Counted from the first letter of the stretch, positions 23,764 through 33,122 are shown. The stretch: DNA of 44,854 bases from Pseudomonas violetae (GCF_023072615.1 NZ_JAKNRW010000043.1:1-44854); one strand, 5' to 3'. Made by a program: numbers and translations. The notes: a model not told the origin generated them from the letters alone.

Positions 23764-25383
23764 CTATTCCAGCAAGAGGTGACGGGCAAGCCCTTCGATG
23801 TAGGTTTCGTCCTGGCCGTTGGGATGTGCTTCAAAGGCCAGGTGCAGGTATTCATGGGTCAGGTCGAGGCGATCCTGCAGCGACAGCACGCCGCGTACAT
23901 AGAGACGCAGGCGTTCTCGGTCGACGTAGGGCCGACCAAAAGCGAGGCGGCAGACGGCGAACGTGCTGACTTCGTTGTAGCCGGTTTCGCTTTCAAGCCT
24001 GGGACGCCAGCCTCGTCGCTGTTTTTGCAGCCAGTCCTGGGCGGCGGGCAGTGCTTCGCAGGACGCGACCGGGTTATCCCAGCGGCTGAGGCTGGCGCGT
24101 GGATAGGCGTGCAGCAGGATGGCGTCGTAGCGTTGGCCGGCGTTGGCTTGCTCGACGGCTTGCTGCCAGGAAAGTTTGTCCGGGCCCGGTTGGTCCGAGT
24201 GGTAAGTGACGGTGGTGCCGGCCAGCACCAGGTCGCTGGTCCAGGCGGCGATGTGGCGAGACTCGGCAGTGGCCGGCCTTGGGGCGACCCGTTGCCGAGC
24301 GCTGCTGTCGTCAATGCTCAGGCAGTCGCCGTTGCGGCTGGCGTTCTGCAGCAGGTAGGTGCGGATCGCCACGGCCAAGGCCTTGGCGGCTTCTGCGGGT
24401 TGCGATTGGGCTTCGCGCTGCAGGACTCTGGCGACGTATTCTTCACGTTCGAGTCGGGCCACCAGCTTATTATCGAGCAGGAACAGTTCGCCGTCGCTGC
24501 GGATATCGAGTTGGTTGCCGTTGGTGAACTCGACTCGTAAATCGCCTTGCAGCGGCCCGGACGTGACGATGCGATCCCCTGACATGACCCGCGCGATCGG
24601 ATAACGAGAAAACAGTCCCACCTCGACACAACGCCCTGCTTGCGCCGGCCAGTCAACCGACAACACCGAGGCCAGGGCCTGGCCATGTTTGCGCAGAACC
24701 CTCTGGCTGGTTCCGCGCCCGCCCGCCCAGATGGGCGTGCCATCCACTGTCCATCCGGCAAAACCACCCTGGCGCGACGACGGATCCTGATCGCCCAACC
24801 AGCTCCAGGTTTTCACTCGCAGCCGGCCGCCAAACTCACCCACGGCGTTGCCGTCAGCGGCATTCAACACCACGTCGAGCAACACCTTTCGCGCCTCGGC
24901 CTGCGCCGGCATCAGCGCCAGGGCCTGAAGTAATTGCGCCACCGACACTCGCGTGGAAGGTTGCAATGACGGCAACTGCAGCAACCACTGCGGTGCCTGC
25001 CGCGCTTGCCAATAGGCGCGCCAGTCAGAGCCGGTAATGCCCAGTCGCGCCGGTTCGAAGTACAAGCCGCAGGATTTTACCAGGGCCTGATCGCGCTCGA
25101 TCTTACCGCCGGAGCTGCAGCAGTAGACTTCTTCCTTAGACTGTCCGCGGCATTCATAGGATGATTCCCGCGCGCCGGTATCCACCAGCCAGGCGTAGAC
25201 AAACAACTTCCACAGACTGCCCAGCGGCGCCTGCAAATCAGCAGGTAATGGCTGGCGGGCGATGAGCTGTGTGCGGCTGAGCGACAGCAGTTCCCCTTTG
25301 AAAGCCACACGTAAGGGCTCGTCCTGCGCTGTCGCCAGCGCGGGAATCAAGCACAGCAGGCACCAGACCACTGGCCGTAGCAT
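23764..25383 (-). CDS. magE: MagE, DUF2300 (YfaQ-like) protein with PBP-, SpoIID- and HExxH-like parts
   Basis: A 539-residue exported protein with signal peptide MLRPVVWCLLCLIPALATA. By position and similarity it is MagE/YfaQ (DUF2300). Reading it, I see three parts. Residues about 50-225 resemble a penicillin-binding transpeptidase: S56-L-W-K59 (SxxK), ALVKSCGLYFEPARLGI around Ser104 (SxN position, Asn replaced by Gly) and K191-T-W with GGFAGWTVDGTPIWAGG (KTG position degenerate). Residues about 305-350 resemble SpoIID: EEYVARVLQREA then KALAVAIRTYLLQ. The C-terminus has H510-E-Y-L-H514 and a Glu at 530, like a gluzincin metallopeptidase. A Cys-rich loop (CCSSGG, 88-93) is odd. Starts one base after the magD stop. 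The domain reading is my inference. Confidence 0.82.
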   Translation of the reverse strand: MLRPVVWCLLCLIPALATAQDEPLRVAFKGELLSLSRTQLIARQPLPADLQAPLGSLWKLFVYAWLVDTGARESSYECRGQSKEEVYCCSSGGKIERDQALVKSCGLYFEPARLGITGSDWRAYWQARQAPQWLLQLPSLQPSTRVSVAQLLQALALMPAQAEARKVLLDVVLNAADGNAVGEFGGRLRVKTWSWLGDQDPSSRQGGFAGWTVDGTPIWAGGRGTSQRVLRKHGQALASVLSVDWPAQAGRCVEVGLFSRYPIARVMSGDRIVTSGPLQGDLRVEFTNGNQLDIRSDGELFLLDNKLVARLEREEYVARVLQREAQSQPAEAAKALAVAIRTYLLQNASRNGDCLSIDDSSARQRVAPRPATAESRHIAAWTSDLVLAGTTVTYHSDQPGPDKLSWQQAVEQANAGQRYDAILLHAYPRASLSRWDNPVASCEALPAAQDWLQKQRRGWRPRLESETGYNEVSTFAVCRLAFGRPYVDRERLRLYVRGVLSLQDRLDLTHEYLHLAFEAHPNGQDETYIEGLARHLLLE

Positions 25384-25384
25384 G

Positions 25385-28300
25385 TCAGTGGACCGTGACT
25401 TGGCTCAGGGCCGGCGTCTGCTCCTGAGCCTGGTGCTGTGGCGCATAGACCTGACTGAAGCGCACTGGCGGCAGATTGAACTGGCCCTTTTGCGAGAACC
25501 GCACCAGATGGCGCAAGCGCAATTCGCCGCTCAAGGCGTCGACTGGAACGGCGTAGGCCATTTGCCCCGGTTCGAAACGCGCTTTCTCCAGTGCCGTCGG
25601 TTCGGTGCCTGCTTTGCCCATCAGCTTGATGCCCCAGGTGGTGCGCTCGACATCGGCTCCCGGCGGCAACGGCACTTCCAGCATGCCGTAGCGCAGTGGT
25701 TTCGAGGCCTTGCTGTTGATGATCACTTCATCCAGGTACAGGCTGTCGCTGGACAACGGCTTGCCGACCACCGGTTCGAGCTTGAAGGTGAAGGCTTCGT
25801 CACCCGGCACCAGACGTGACAAACGGCGCGTGACGGTCACGGCCAGCGGCTCGGCTGGCGGCTGCAGGGTCTGGAAGCTCAAGGCGGCTCTCAACGGCCG
25901 CTCCTGGGTGCCGGACAACGCCAGCACTGTCGGCACCGGCGAAGCACCCTGCCACGTCCAGTACATCTCGCCGGTAGCACCATGTTGCTTCTTCCAGCCT
26001 GCACCCGGTGCCAGCGCGATGGTGGGCGAGGCCTGCTCAATGCTGCGCGCCAACCACGTCAGGGCCAGGGCGCGCTCCAGGGTGGATTGTTGCGGCAATA
26101 GACGTTGCAGCAAAGCTTGCGCCTGGGCCTGGTCGAAGGGTTGCAGCGACAGGTTCAATGCTTCGACAAAGGGTTGTGAGCTGACCTCCAGGCGATGCCG
26201 GGCGTCAGCGAGTTGAAGGGTGAAGGCCTCCGGCAGACTGACCTTCAACTGGTTGGCCAGGGAGGCCGCCAGTACTCGGGCGGCCGCCAGGCCCAGCGCC
26301 GAATCCGGGGCCCCCATGACAAGGCTGTCTTGAGACTCGTCGAGCCTGTTCGCCGCTTGCCCCTCACCTGCTTGTGTCAGATCTTCCATCAACCCGCTGA
26401 GCAAGGTGTTCACCGGCAACTGCATCTGCCGGGCAAAGGACAGGATCAGCGCCCGCTGCAACAACGGGGTGTTTTTCGCCTGCTTCGCATACACCTCGAG
26501 CACCCGCTGCCAATGCTCCGGCGGCAGGCTCAATTCCAGGGCTTGGCTGGCGTGCCAGTCGGCGTAATACGCGTAGGCCGTGAGGAATGCGTCCGGCTCA
26601 CCGTCCATGCCCCACCAGGTGAAGCTGGCCGATGGGCCGGCCATCTGCACCAGGCGCAGGCGGCTGTTTTGCATGATCAGGCGCAAGCGATCGCGGATTG
26701 GTGGGCTCGACGCCAACGCCGGATACGCAATGCTCAATGGCAGCAAACGGCTGGCGGTTTGTTCGACCCCGCCATAGGGATAACTCAGCAGATCATCGAG
26801 CGCCGTCCGGAACACCGCCTGCGCACTGTCATCCAGGCGCAAGCGGATATCCGTCGCGTCCGCAGGCAGGCTCAACGGCGTATCACCGCTCGCCACGTAC
26901 AGGTTTTGGCTCTGGGTGACCTGCCAGCCTTCGCCGGTCGTGGTCAGGCGCACGGCCAGGGAGTCGGCAGTCTTGCCGTTCTGCACCAATTCGGCGGACC
27001 ACTCTCCCGAGGCCAACGTAAAGGCAGGTATCGCGAGGTAATTGATGCCGTTGTTCAAGGTCACCGGCATGCGCTGCTCGGTACCGCCGTAGTGAATCAG
27101 CAGTTCGGCTTTGACCGGGTTTTCGGCCTGGCTGAACGCGAATACTCCAAGGTCCGGCTTGTCGCCATTGCGGAATCGGGTCGGGCCGCTCCACTTCAGG
27201 TACAGCGGTTTTTCCGAACGCACAAATTGCTTTTTCTGCCCTACCTGCCCGTCATCGGCGATGGCCCGGGCCGTGATGCGCCAGCGGGTCAGAGAGTCCG
27301 GCATGGTGAAGGTAAAACGGGTCTTGCCATTGGCGTCGGTGACCAACTCTGGCTGCCAGGCAGCGGTATCGACGTCTTCACGGCGCGGCCGCTCCAGCAC
27401 TTTCACGCCGCGTTCGCTACGGTTGGCCTTTCCCGGTGCGCCAGGGCTGCCGGGCAGCGCGACGTCATAGCTGATGAACGACAGACTGGCGCTGGTGCGC
27501 ACGTTGTTGCGTCGAGGGTGATAGAAAAACTGGTCGATGCTCGGCGCGACTTCCGGTTGCAACGCGTACACCATCTCATCCACCACGCTGACCGTCAGGT
27601 GCGCCGACACAGGCTTGTCGGCGAATGCGGTGGCGAGGTCGACCGACACTGTTTCACCCGGTTGGTAAGTCTCTTTATCCGTAACGATCGCCACGTCGAT
27701 CTGCGGCGCAATCACCTTGATCCCGGCGTTCTGGAAGCTGTACTGACCACCCTTGGTGTAGAGCACCGAGAACGTCAGGTTGGGGGCAAAGTTGTCTTTT
27801 ACCGGGATGCGCGCACGGTATTGGGTCTCGCTGAGTTTTTCCATTTTCAGCCAGTCGCCGCCCTTGGACATGAGTGCGGTGGCCTCGACTTTATCCCGCT
27901 CCAGCGACAGCAGCGCATCACTGACGGGCTCGGGAAAAGTGATCAGCGCCAGGGCCTCGTCACCCGCCCGATACTCGGGTTTGTCGAGGACGATCTCCAC
28001 GGTGCCGGGCACGGCTTTCACGCCATCGCCCGTGACCGAATGCCCGGTGGCGCCGATCACCCGGCCCTGAGGATCTTTTAACGTCAGGTTGTAGGTGCCC
28101 GGACGCTCGAAGGCCAGGGTGAAGCCCTTGTCCGCCGCATCCAGCTTGCCTTCAGCGGTGCTCTGATCTTCCAGACGGACCCAGCTGTAACTGCTCGGCA
28201 CAACCGTTTTGGCCTGCTCGCTGCCTCCTTGATCGAGATAGCTGAACAGCACTTTTTCCCCCACCGCACTGAAGCGCTGTGGTGTGCTCAGGCTGAAGCT

Positions 28301-29950
28301 GGCGGCACCACGGTCGATGAGGATTTCCTTGGTGGTCCGGACCCGATACGCCGCGCCATCACTGGCGAACACCGTCAGCATGTAGCGGCTCGGTCTGTCG
28401 GCAGCGGGCAGGTCCAGAGAGGCACTGCCCTTGGCGTCAGTGATCAGTTCAGTGCTGGTCAACTCAACTGGAAATTGGCCGAGGTATTGCAGCTCATTGT
28501 CGACCATCGACAGTTGCTGGGTGCGCAGGGTCAGGCTCAACCGGGCGTTTGCCACGGGCTTGCCATCCGGGTACAGCAGCACCAGGCTGCCCTTCACCGG
28601 TTCGCCGGTGCGGTAATCCTGCTTCGCCAGGTTCAGCGATATCTCGAAGTGCGGTTTGATGTATTCGGCGACGCGAAAGGCGCTGCTGTAGGCCTGGTTT
28701 TTGTAGCTGAAACGCAATTCGTAACCGCCGACCACCGCGTTGTCCGGCAACTGGAAACGGCCCTGGGTGCCGGCTTTGGAGTCCAGTTTCAGCGCCAGCG
28801 ACTGCAGCGCGGTACCCGTGGCATCAAGGACGGTCACATTGACGTCGGCGGCGGTTGGCAGTACCGAATCCCGGGCATTCTTAAACTCACGCCCGACGAT
28901 TTTCAGCGACACCCAATCCCCTGGCCGATACAGCGGCCGATCGGTGAAGGCATAAAGTTTGGTGTCGTATATTTCGCTGTCGTAATAGAAGTTCTCGGAG
29001 ACAAACACCCCGCCTTCTTGGTCCTCGCCGATCACGAACGAACGTTCGGGGCTCACGTGTTTCAGGCGCAGCAAGCCATCGGCATCGGTGGCTCCGCTGC
29101 TCATGACGCCGAGGCCATCGGTCCATAGCACATTGACCTTCGGCACCGAGCTGCCTTCATGTTTGCGCGCTGCCCACACGAGCAATTCATCACCGGCAAT
29201 CTTGCTCACGGCCACGGTGTTGGAGACGAACACCATGGTGGTCGCGCGATATTTACCAATTAGCGCCTCCACCAGGTACAGGCCCGGCTTCAGATTGCCC
29301 AGCGGGATGTAGACATTGCCCGGGGCGACGCTGACGAAATCGCTGGAGGAACCCGCCAGGTTCACGCCCGGCGGCGGCTGGATCGGCTTGGCTTCCCACA
29401 GCGGGTAGCGGAATTGACTGACCACCGGCAAACCCGGAATCAAGGCGAATTGTGGCTGGGCGTCGTAGGGCGTGGGCGCAGCCATGGCGGCGCCCATTTT
29501 CAGCTCTGGTACTGCCTCGGTGACTTGTTTACGTGACTCGTAGGAAAACGCTCGCTGCATCACCCGGCGGGACTTGCGATACCAGTTGTCCCACAGGTAC
29601 GCGAGGGTGTTCGACAGGCCTTCGCCCTTGAACTGGCCGTCGCTGACTACCCGGTGCAGGTTCTTCTGGCGCTTGAGAAAGTCCAGAGGCTTGTCGATGC
29701 GATACACCCGGATGTCCGCGCCGCCATAGGGCTCCATGCGAAACCGGCGATAATCGCGCCCAGGGGCTTCGAGTCGAACCACTGCTTGTTCGTCGCTGGC
29801 AAAGCTACTGTCGGCCAACAGGAAAAAGCTTTCCCCGGGCACTGGCGTGTAGCCGCTTGGCTGGACGCTGTCTTCGGCATCGACCGCCGAAAAAGGCAGC
29901 ATCAGGACCAACAGCAAAGGCAGAAAACGCAGCATGCGGGCACCGATCAT
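25385..29950 (-). CDS. magD: MagD, bacterial alpha-2-macroglobulin (YfaS-like, no thioester)
   Basis: A 1521-residue periplasmic macroglobulin, one of the largest genes here. After a signal peptide (hydrophobic run RFLPLLLVLMLPFSAVDA) come repeated MG beta-domains (for example LYAFTDRPLYRPGDWVSLK), then a bait-like region, the A2M family core (TAAWQPELVTDANGKTRFTFTMPDSLTRWRITA) and the thioester-type alpha-toroid (YPYGGVEQTASRLLPL). The thioester Cys of the C-x-E-Q motif is Gly1061 (GGVEQ), as in the YfaS/MagD type and unlike the CLEQ type. It probably traps proteases non-covalently or acts as a scaffold with the other Mag proteins. The start at 29950 overlaps the magC stop (ATGA); an internal ATG at 29935 gives a shorter signal peptide. 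Confidence 0.93.
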   Translation of the reverse strand: MIGARMLRFLPLLLVLMLPFSAVDAEDSVQPSGYTPVPGESFFLLADSSFASDEQAVVRLEAPGRDYRRFRMEPYGGADIRVYRIDKPLDFLKRQKNLHRVVSDGQFKGEGLSNTLAYLWDNWYRKSRRVMQRAFSYESRKQVTEAVPELKMGAAMAAPTPYDAQPQFALIPGLPVVSQFRYPLWEAKPIQPPPGVNLAGSSSDFVSVAPGNVYIPLGNLKPGLYLVEALIGKYRATTMVFVSNTVAVSKIAGDELLVWAARKHEGSSVPKVNVLWTDGLGVMSSGATDADGLLRLKHVSPERSFVIGEDQEGGVFVSENFYYDSEIYDTKLYAFTDRPLYRPGDWVSLKIVGREFKNARDSVLPTAADVNVTVLDATGTALQSLALKLDSKAGTQGRFQLPDNAVVGGYELRFSYKNQAYSSAFRVAEYIKPHFEISLNLAKQDYRTGEPVKGSLVLLYPDGKPVANARLSLTLRTQQLSMVDNELQYLGQFPVELTSTELITDAKGSASLDLPAADRPSRYMLTVFASDGAAYRVRTTKEILIDRGAASFSLSTPQRFSAVGEKVLFSYLDQGGSEQAKTVVPSSYSWVRLEDQSTAEGKLDAADKGFTLAFERPGTYNLTLKDPQGRVIGATGHSVTGDGVKAVPGTVEIVLDKPEYRAGDEALALITFPEPVSDALLSLERDKVEATALMSKGGDWLKMEKLSETQYRARIPVKDNFAPNLTFSVLYTKGGQYSFQNAGIKVIAPQIDVAIVTDKETYQPGETVSVDLATAFADKPVSAHLTVSVVDEMVYALQPEVAPSIDQFFYHPRRNNVRTSASLSFISYDVALPGSPGAPGKANRSERGVKVLERPRREDVDTAAWQPELVTDANGKTRFTFTMPDSLTRWRITARAIADDGQVGQKKQFVRSEKPLYLKWSGPTRFRNGDKPDLGVFAFSQAENPVKAELLIHYGGTEQRMPVTLNNGINYLAIPAFTLASGEWSAELVQNGKTADSLAVRLTTTGEGWQVTQSQNLYVASGDTPLSLPADATDIRLRLDDSAQAVFRTALDDLLSYPYGGVEQTASRLLPLSIAYPALASSPPIRDRLRLIMQNSRLRLVQMAGPSASFTWWGMDGEPDAFLTAYAYYADWHASQALELSLPPEHWQRVLEVYAKQAKNTPLLQRALILSFARQMQLPVNTLLSGLMEDLTQAGEGQAANRLDESQDSLVMGAPDSALGLAAARVLAASLANQLKVSLPEAFTLQLADARHRLEVSSQPFVEALNLSLQPFDQAQAQALLQRLLPQQSTLERALALTWLARSIEQASPTIALAPGAGWKKQHGATGEMYWTWQGASPVPTVLALSGTQERPLRAALSFQTLQPPAEPLAVTVTRRLSRLVPGDEAFTFKLEPVVGKPLSSDSLYLDEVIINSKASKPLRYGMLEVPLPPGADVERTTWGIKLMGKAGTEPTALEKARFEPGQMAYAVPVDALSGELRLRHLVRFSQKGQFNLPPVRFSQVYAPQHQAQEQTPALSQVTVH

Positions 29951-30585
29951 TGGGAGAGAAAATTCAGTCGATAGACGCCGATGAAGTTGGGGTTGGCTGC
30001 GTCGGGTATCCATCGGGTGTCCTTCCATGTCATGAGTTGCTGCAGGCTCGCGGAGCGCATGCCATTGTCAGTCGGGGTACTGGTGCCCGTGTGATAGGCG
30101 ATGTTACGGCCCATCCAGATCATCAGGTGCTGGTCGTCGCCCTGATCAAAAAACATCAGGTCGCCGGGCCGGGCCTGAGCCACGTCACGGCCAACCAGAT
30201 GACTGTTGAACTGGATCAGCTTGATGGCGTTGACGTAGGGCCCAACCTTGCCGCCACCTTGCTGCCACTGCCTGGCCAGGCCGCGTTGCGTCTCGCTCAG
30301 TTGCAATTCCGGCGGCAGGTAGCGATTGGACAAGCCATTGCTGCGCAGCCATTTGCCGTCATGCACCTTCAGCGCTTCGTTGGCGGCGAATCGAACCAGC
30401 CCGGCGCAGTCCTGCTGATACCAGCGCGGACTTGGGCCCTGCACCAACTGCTCTTGGGCGATGCGTACGAACCAGGCGCGAAATACCTGGGATTGCTGTG
30501 GATCGAGCGAGGCCACATCGCTGGCGAACACGCGACTGCCCAAGAGCATCGCCAAAAGGCCAAGGCTGCGCACAAGCAAGGTCAC
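29947..30585 (-). CDS. magC: MagC, DUF1175 (YfaT-like), NlpC/P60-type fold
   Basis: A 212-residue exported protein of DUF1175. I chose the GTG at 30585, which overlaps the magB stop (GTGA) and gives a clean signal peptide (TLLVRSLGLLAMLLGSRVFA); an ATG at 30618 would add 11 residues. The sequence has an NlpC/P60-like layout: Cys60 in YQQDCAGLVRFAANEAL, ARPGDLMFFDQG before His153 in DDQHLMIWMG, and a further His165 in IAYHTG. That would be a Cys/His hydrolase acting on peptidoglycan-type bonds, or an inactive relative. It sits between magB and magD in the operon. Confidence 0.85.
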   Translation of the reverse strand: MTLLVRSLGLLAMLLGSRVFASDVASLDPQQSQVFRAWFVRIAQEQLVQGPSPRWYQQDCAGLVRFAANEALKVHDGKWLRSNGLSNRYLPPELQLSETQRGLARQWQQGGGKVGPYVNAIKLIQFNSHLVGRDVAQARPGDLMFFDQGDDQHLMIWMGRNIAYHTGTSTPTDNGMRSASLQQLMTWKDTRWIPDAANPNFIGVYRLNFLSQ

Positions 30586-32291
30586 AGCGCTTGCCACTGC
30601 AGTGGCAGCCACTGCCAATGACCGTCAGGCTCACTGCCTGCGGGCAAGGTCAGGGCGTACTTGCCATAGCCCCCCAACGTGCGCAGTTTTGGGATCAGAT
30701 AAGTCTGAGCGGCGTTGTAGAACACCGGTTCCATGTCTTGTGGCAGGCTGTCGAGGGTTTCCCGCTGCATCAGTTGCGCCATGGATTGCGGACCGAAGTA
30801 CACCGGCATGACCAGGTCTTTCGGCACTAGGTCAGCCATCGGCGGGAAACGCTTGTCGAGGGTGCCGAGGGCTTTGTCGACGAGCTTGTCATCAAGGGAG
30901 AACAGCAGCGTCGAGCCATGACGCGCCAGACTCACGCGCATGAACGCCTTGCCGCTGATCGCGTCCGGTTGTTCAGCATCCTTGGCCGCATAGGGGCCGA
31001 AGTTGGAGCTGACCTGGCGCTGCCACTGACGGCTTTCACCTTCCTGTTTTTCCACCACCGGGAAAGCATGCTCATCGACCTTGCCTTCATAGGCACCGAC
31101 CATCGAGCCGAACAAAGTGCCCAGGTCGCCGTCGAGTCTGGCGCTGTCATCATCGTCCAGGCTCGCCACCATCAACGGCGTGTACAGCCGCGAATCGGCG
31201 TACCAGCACAGGCCGGCAGCACCTGCCATGTGTCCGGTCAACGCCTGGGCCACCTTGTCGTCGGCGCCGAGCTTCACCAGTAAGGGTTGCTGTTGCTCGG
31301 CGGCCAGCGGCAAGGCCACACAGGCGCTGGCGCCCATGGGCATGGCCTGCCAGATCGGCTTGAAATCGAAGTCTGGCTGGTTGTCCAGTTCGTCCATAGC
31401 GAGGAAGCTGTGCCAGCCCTGGTCGTCCATGTCGAACCGCAGCCCGGCAAAGTTGGGGATGAATCGCTGGTAGCCCATGGCCAAAACACTGGAATTCACC
31501 GACAGCCGCTGTTTCACCTCCGGGGCTCGGGGTTGCAGGCCAAATGCCTCGGGGAACAGTTTTTCGCCATTGAGCAAGGCCGCGATGGCCTGGCTGGAAA
31601 CGCTGCCCGGCTCTGGCGCTGCGCCATCTTCGGGGTCTTGCAGGCGGGTCGGATTGGACAGCACCACCAATTTGTCGCCATGAGAAGCGAACAGCAACGC
31701 CTTGGTAGCGTTATAGGTCAGCTGGTACAGCGCGACATCGTCGGCTCCGACTTTCACCTCAGCGACCTTGCTCAACTGGGTATCATCCAGCGCCACCTTG
31801 GCCAGCGGCTCCAGCACTTTGGCCAGGCCTCCACGATCCATCACCAGCAGAAAATCCTTCAGGCGACCATCCGCCCCGCGCCACAGTGCAACGTCTGCCG
31901 GCTGATCGAAGAGTTGCTCGATGAGGCTGTCCTGCAATTTCAGGTCATGTTCGTAAATAATCCGTCGCAGACTGCCGATCAAGCCCAGGCGATCGGCATG
32001 GGTCTCGTAATAGAAGACGAAATCCTCAGTCAGGGTTTCCTTGAGGAACGGCACGGCCAGCAGGTCTTTGGGCAACTGACTCAGGGAATGGGTTTCGAGC
32101 AGGCCGTCCGGCCGGCTCATCCCCAGCTTGTCGCTGGCCAGCAGCGCCATCGGCGCCTTGGGTTTGTACATGAACCAACCCATGGCGCCGGCCACGCCAG
32201 CCACTACGCACAGCCCGATCAACAGTGCCGGCCAGCGACGCGGGGGATTGGCTGACGCAGGTACAGTGTTATCGCTCATATTCACGCTCAT
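30582..32291 (-). CDS. magB: MagB, DUF2138 (YfaA-like) membrane-anchored periplasmic protein
   Basis: A 569-residue protein: a short cytoplasmic start, one membrane segment (WPALLIGLCVVAGVAGAMGWFMY, about 20-42) and a large periplasmic domain of DUF2138. Near the N-terminus of that domain is LGMSRPDGLLETHSLSQLPKDLLAVPFLKETLTEDFVFYYETHADRLG, highly typical of the family. No catalytic motif is recognised. In P. aeruginosa MagB is reported as a MagD partner. It probably anchors the complex to the inner membrane. Overlaps magC by four bases. Confidence 0.9.
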   Translation of the reverse strand: MSVNMSDNTVPASANPPRRWPALLIGLCVVAGVAGAMGWFMYKPKAPMALLASDKLGMSRPDGLLETHSLSQLPKDLLAVPFLKETLTEDFVFYYETHADRLGLIGSLRRIIYEHDLKLQDSLIEQLFDQPADVALWRGADGRLKDFLLVMDRGGLAKVLEPLAKVALDDTQLSKVAEVKVGADDVALYQLTYNATKALLFASHGDKLVVLSNPTRLQDPEDGAAPEPGSVSSQAIAALLNGEKLFPEAFGLQPRAPEVKQRLSVNSSVLAMGYQRFIPNFAGLRFDMDDQGWHSFLAMDELDNQPDFDFKPIWQAMPMGASACVALPLAAEQQQPLLVKLGADDKVAQALTGHMAGAAGLCWYADSRLYTPLMVASLDDDDSARLDGDLGTLFGSMVGAYEGKVDEHAFPVVEKQEGESRQWQRQVSSNFGPYAAKDAEQPDAISGKAFMRVSLARHGSTLLFSLDDKLVDKALGTLDKRFPPMADLVPKDLVMPVYFGPQSMAQLMQRETLDSLPQDMEPVFYNAAQTYLIPKLRTLGGYGKYALTLPAGSEPDGHWQWLPLQWQAL

Positions 32292-32330
32292 GTTCCCAAG
32301 GCTCAGCAGTTCATCCGTGGAGCGGGATGC

Positions 32331-33122
32331 TTAATAGTTGAAAGTCTTGACCAGCAGCAGGTCACCAATCGCGCGCAGGGGCACGATGAAGGTTTCGCGT
32401 TTTTCGTTGACGGTGTTCTCGTTCAGCACCAGGTTGATTTGCGAGGTGATGACCTCGTTCTGGTTACTGGTCTCATCGAAGTTATAGCCGCCGCTACCGA
32501 AGTTGCCCCAATAGTTGACGTAAACCAGATAGGTGCCACGCATCGGCGCGGTCATGGTGAACATTTCCGGGCCGGGACCGTCCACCCCGTCCGGGTCCAG
32601 GCCGCCCCCGTTGGATAACGCCGGATGCGACCAGAATGCATGCTGGCCATCGGGTGTGACGATGTGCAGGTCGAGCTCGGCTTTCGGATCGTCCCAGCCC
32701 AGCACCACGCGAATGCGCGCTGGCGTACGCAGGTTGTTGGCTTCGTAGAACTGCACGCGTTTCAGCGACTGGCCTTCAGCGCTGCGCACTTCGACACTGT
32801 TGGAGCCGGCGCCGAACGCATAAGGTCGGGCGAAGCGGCCCTGCTCGTCGGTGTACAGATTGAGGGGATTACCATTGACCGCCAGGCTGTGCGGACCGCG
32901 CTGTGTGCCGATAGCCTTGAGCTGGCCCTCGATCATGCTGCGATTGCGCTGCACGCCCCGGTCGATAGGCGGTGTCGGATAGGCGACTTGAGGGTGTTCA
33001 CTGCGATCGAGCAGACCGTTGTAACGCCAGCCGCCGACCGGTTCCGACAATTGCGCCGTCGGTTCGGCCAAGGCAGCAGTCGTGCAGACCCACCCCAGCA
33101 GCACCGGAAGAAATGAACGCAT
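32331..33122 (-). CDS. magA: MagA, DUF2135 (YfaP-like) periplasmic protein
   Basis: A 263-residue exported protein, first gene of the mag operon. The signal peptide is MRSFLPVLLGWVCTTAALA, and a very good binding site (AGGAGG) lies 6 bases before the ATG at 33122, which decides the start over the longer reading from 33179. It starts TAQLSEPVGGWRYNG and ends LLVKTFNY, with DUF2135 in between (IRVVLGWDDPKAELDLHIVTPDGQHAFW; GTYLVYVNYWGNFGSGGY). It shares layout and many residues with MagF at the far end of the operon. Confidence 0.9.
   Translation of the reverse strand: MRSFLPVLLGWVCTTAALAEPTAQLSEPVGGWRYNGLLDRSEHPQVAYPTPPIDRGVQRNRSMIEGQLKAIGTQRGPHSLAVNGNPLNLYTDEQGRFARPYAFGAGSNSVEVRSAEGQSLKRVQFYEANNLRTPARIRVVLGWDDPKAELDLHIVTPDGQHAFWSHPALSNGGGLDPDGVDGPGPEMFTMTAPMRGTYLVYVNYWGNFGSGGYNFDETSNQNEVITSQINLVLNENTVNEKRETFIVPLRAIGDLLLVKTFNY

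Noticed and set aside
26195..28081. 628-codon open frame on the plus strand inside magD
   Set aside because: It is a mirror of the magD frame in GC-rich DNA; composition is Arg/Gln/Gly/Val-rich without motifs, and magD is an unambiguous macroglobulin.
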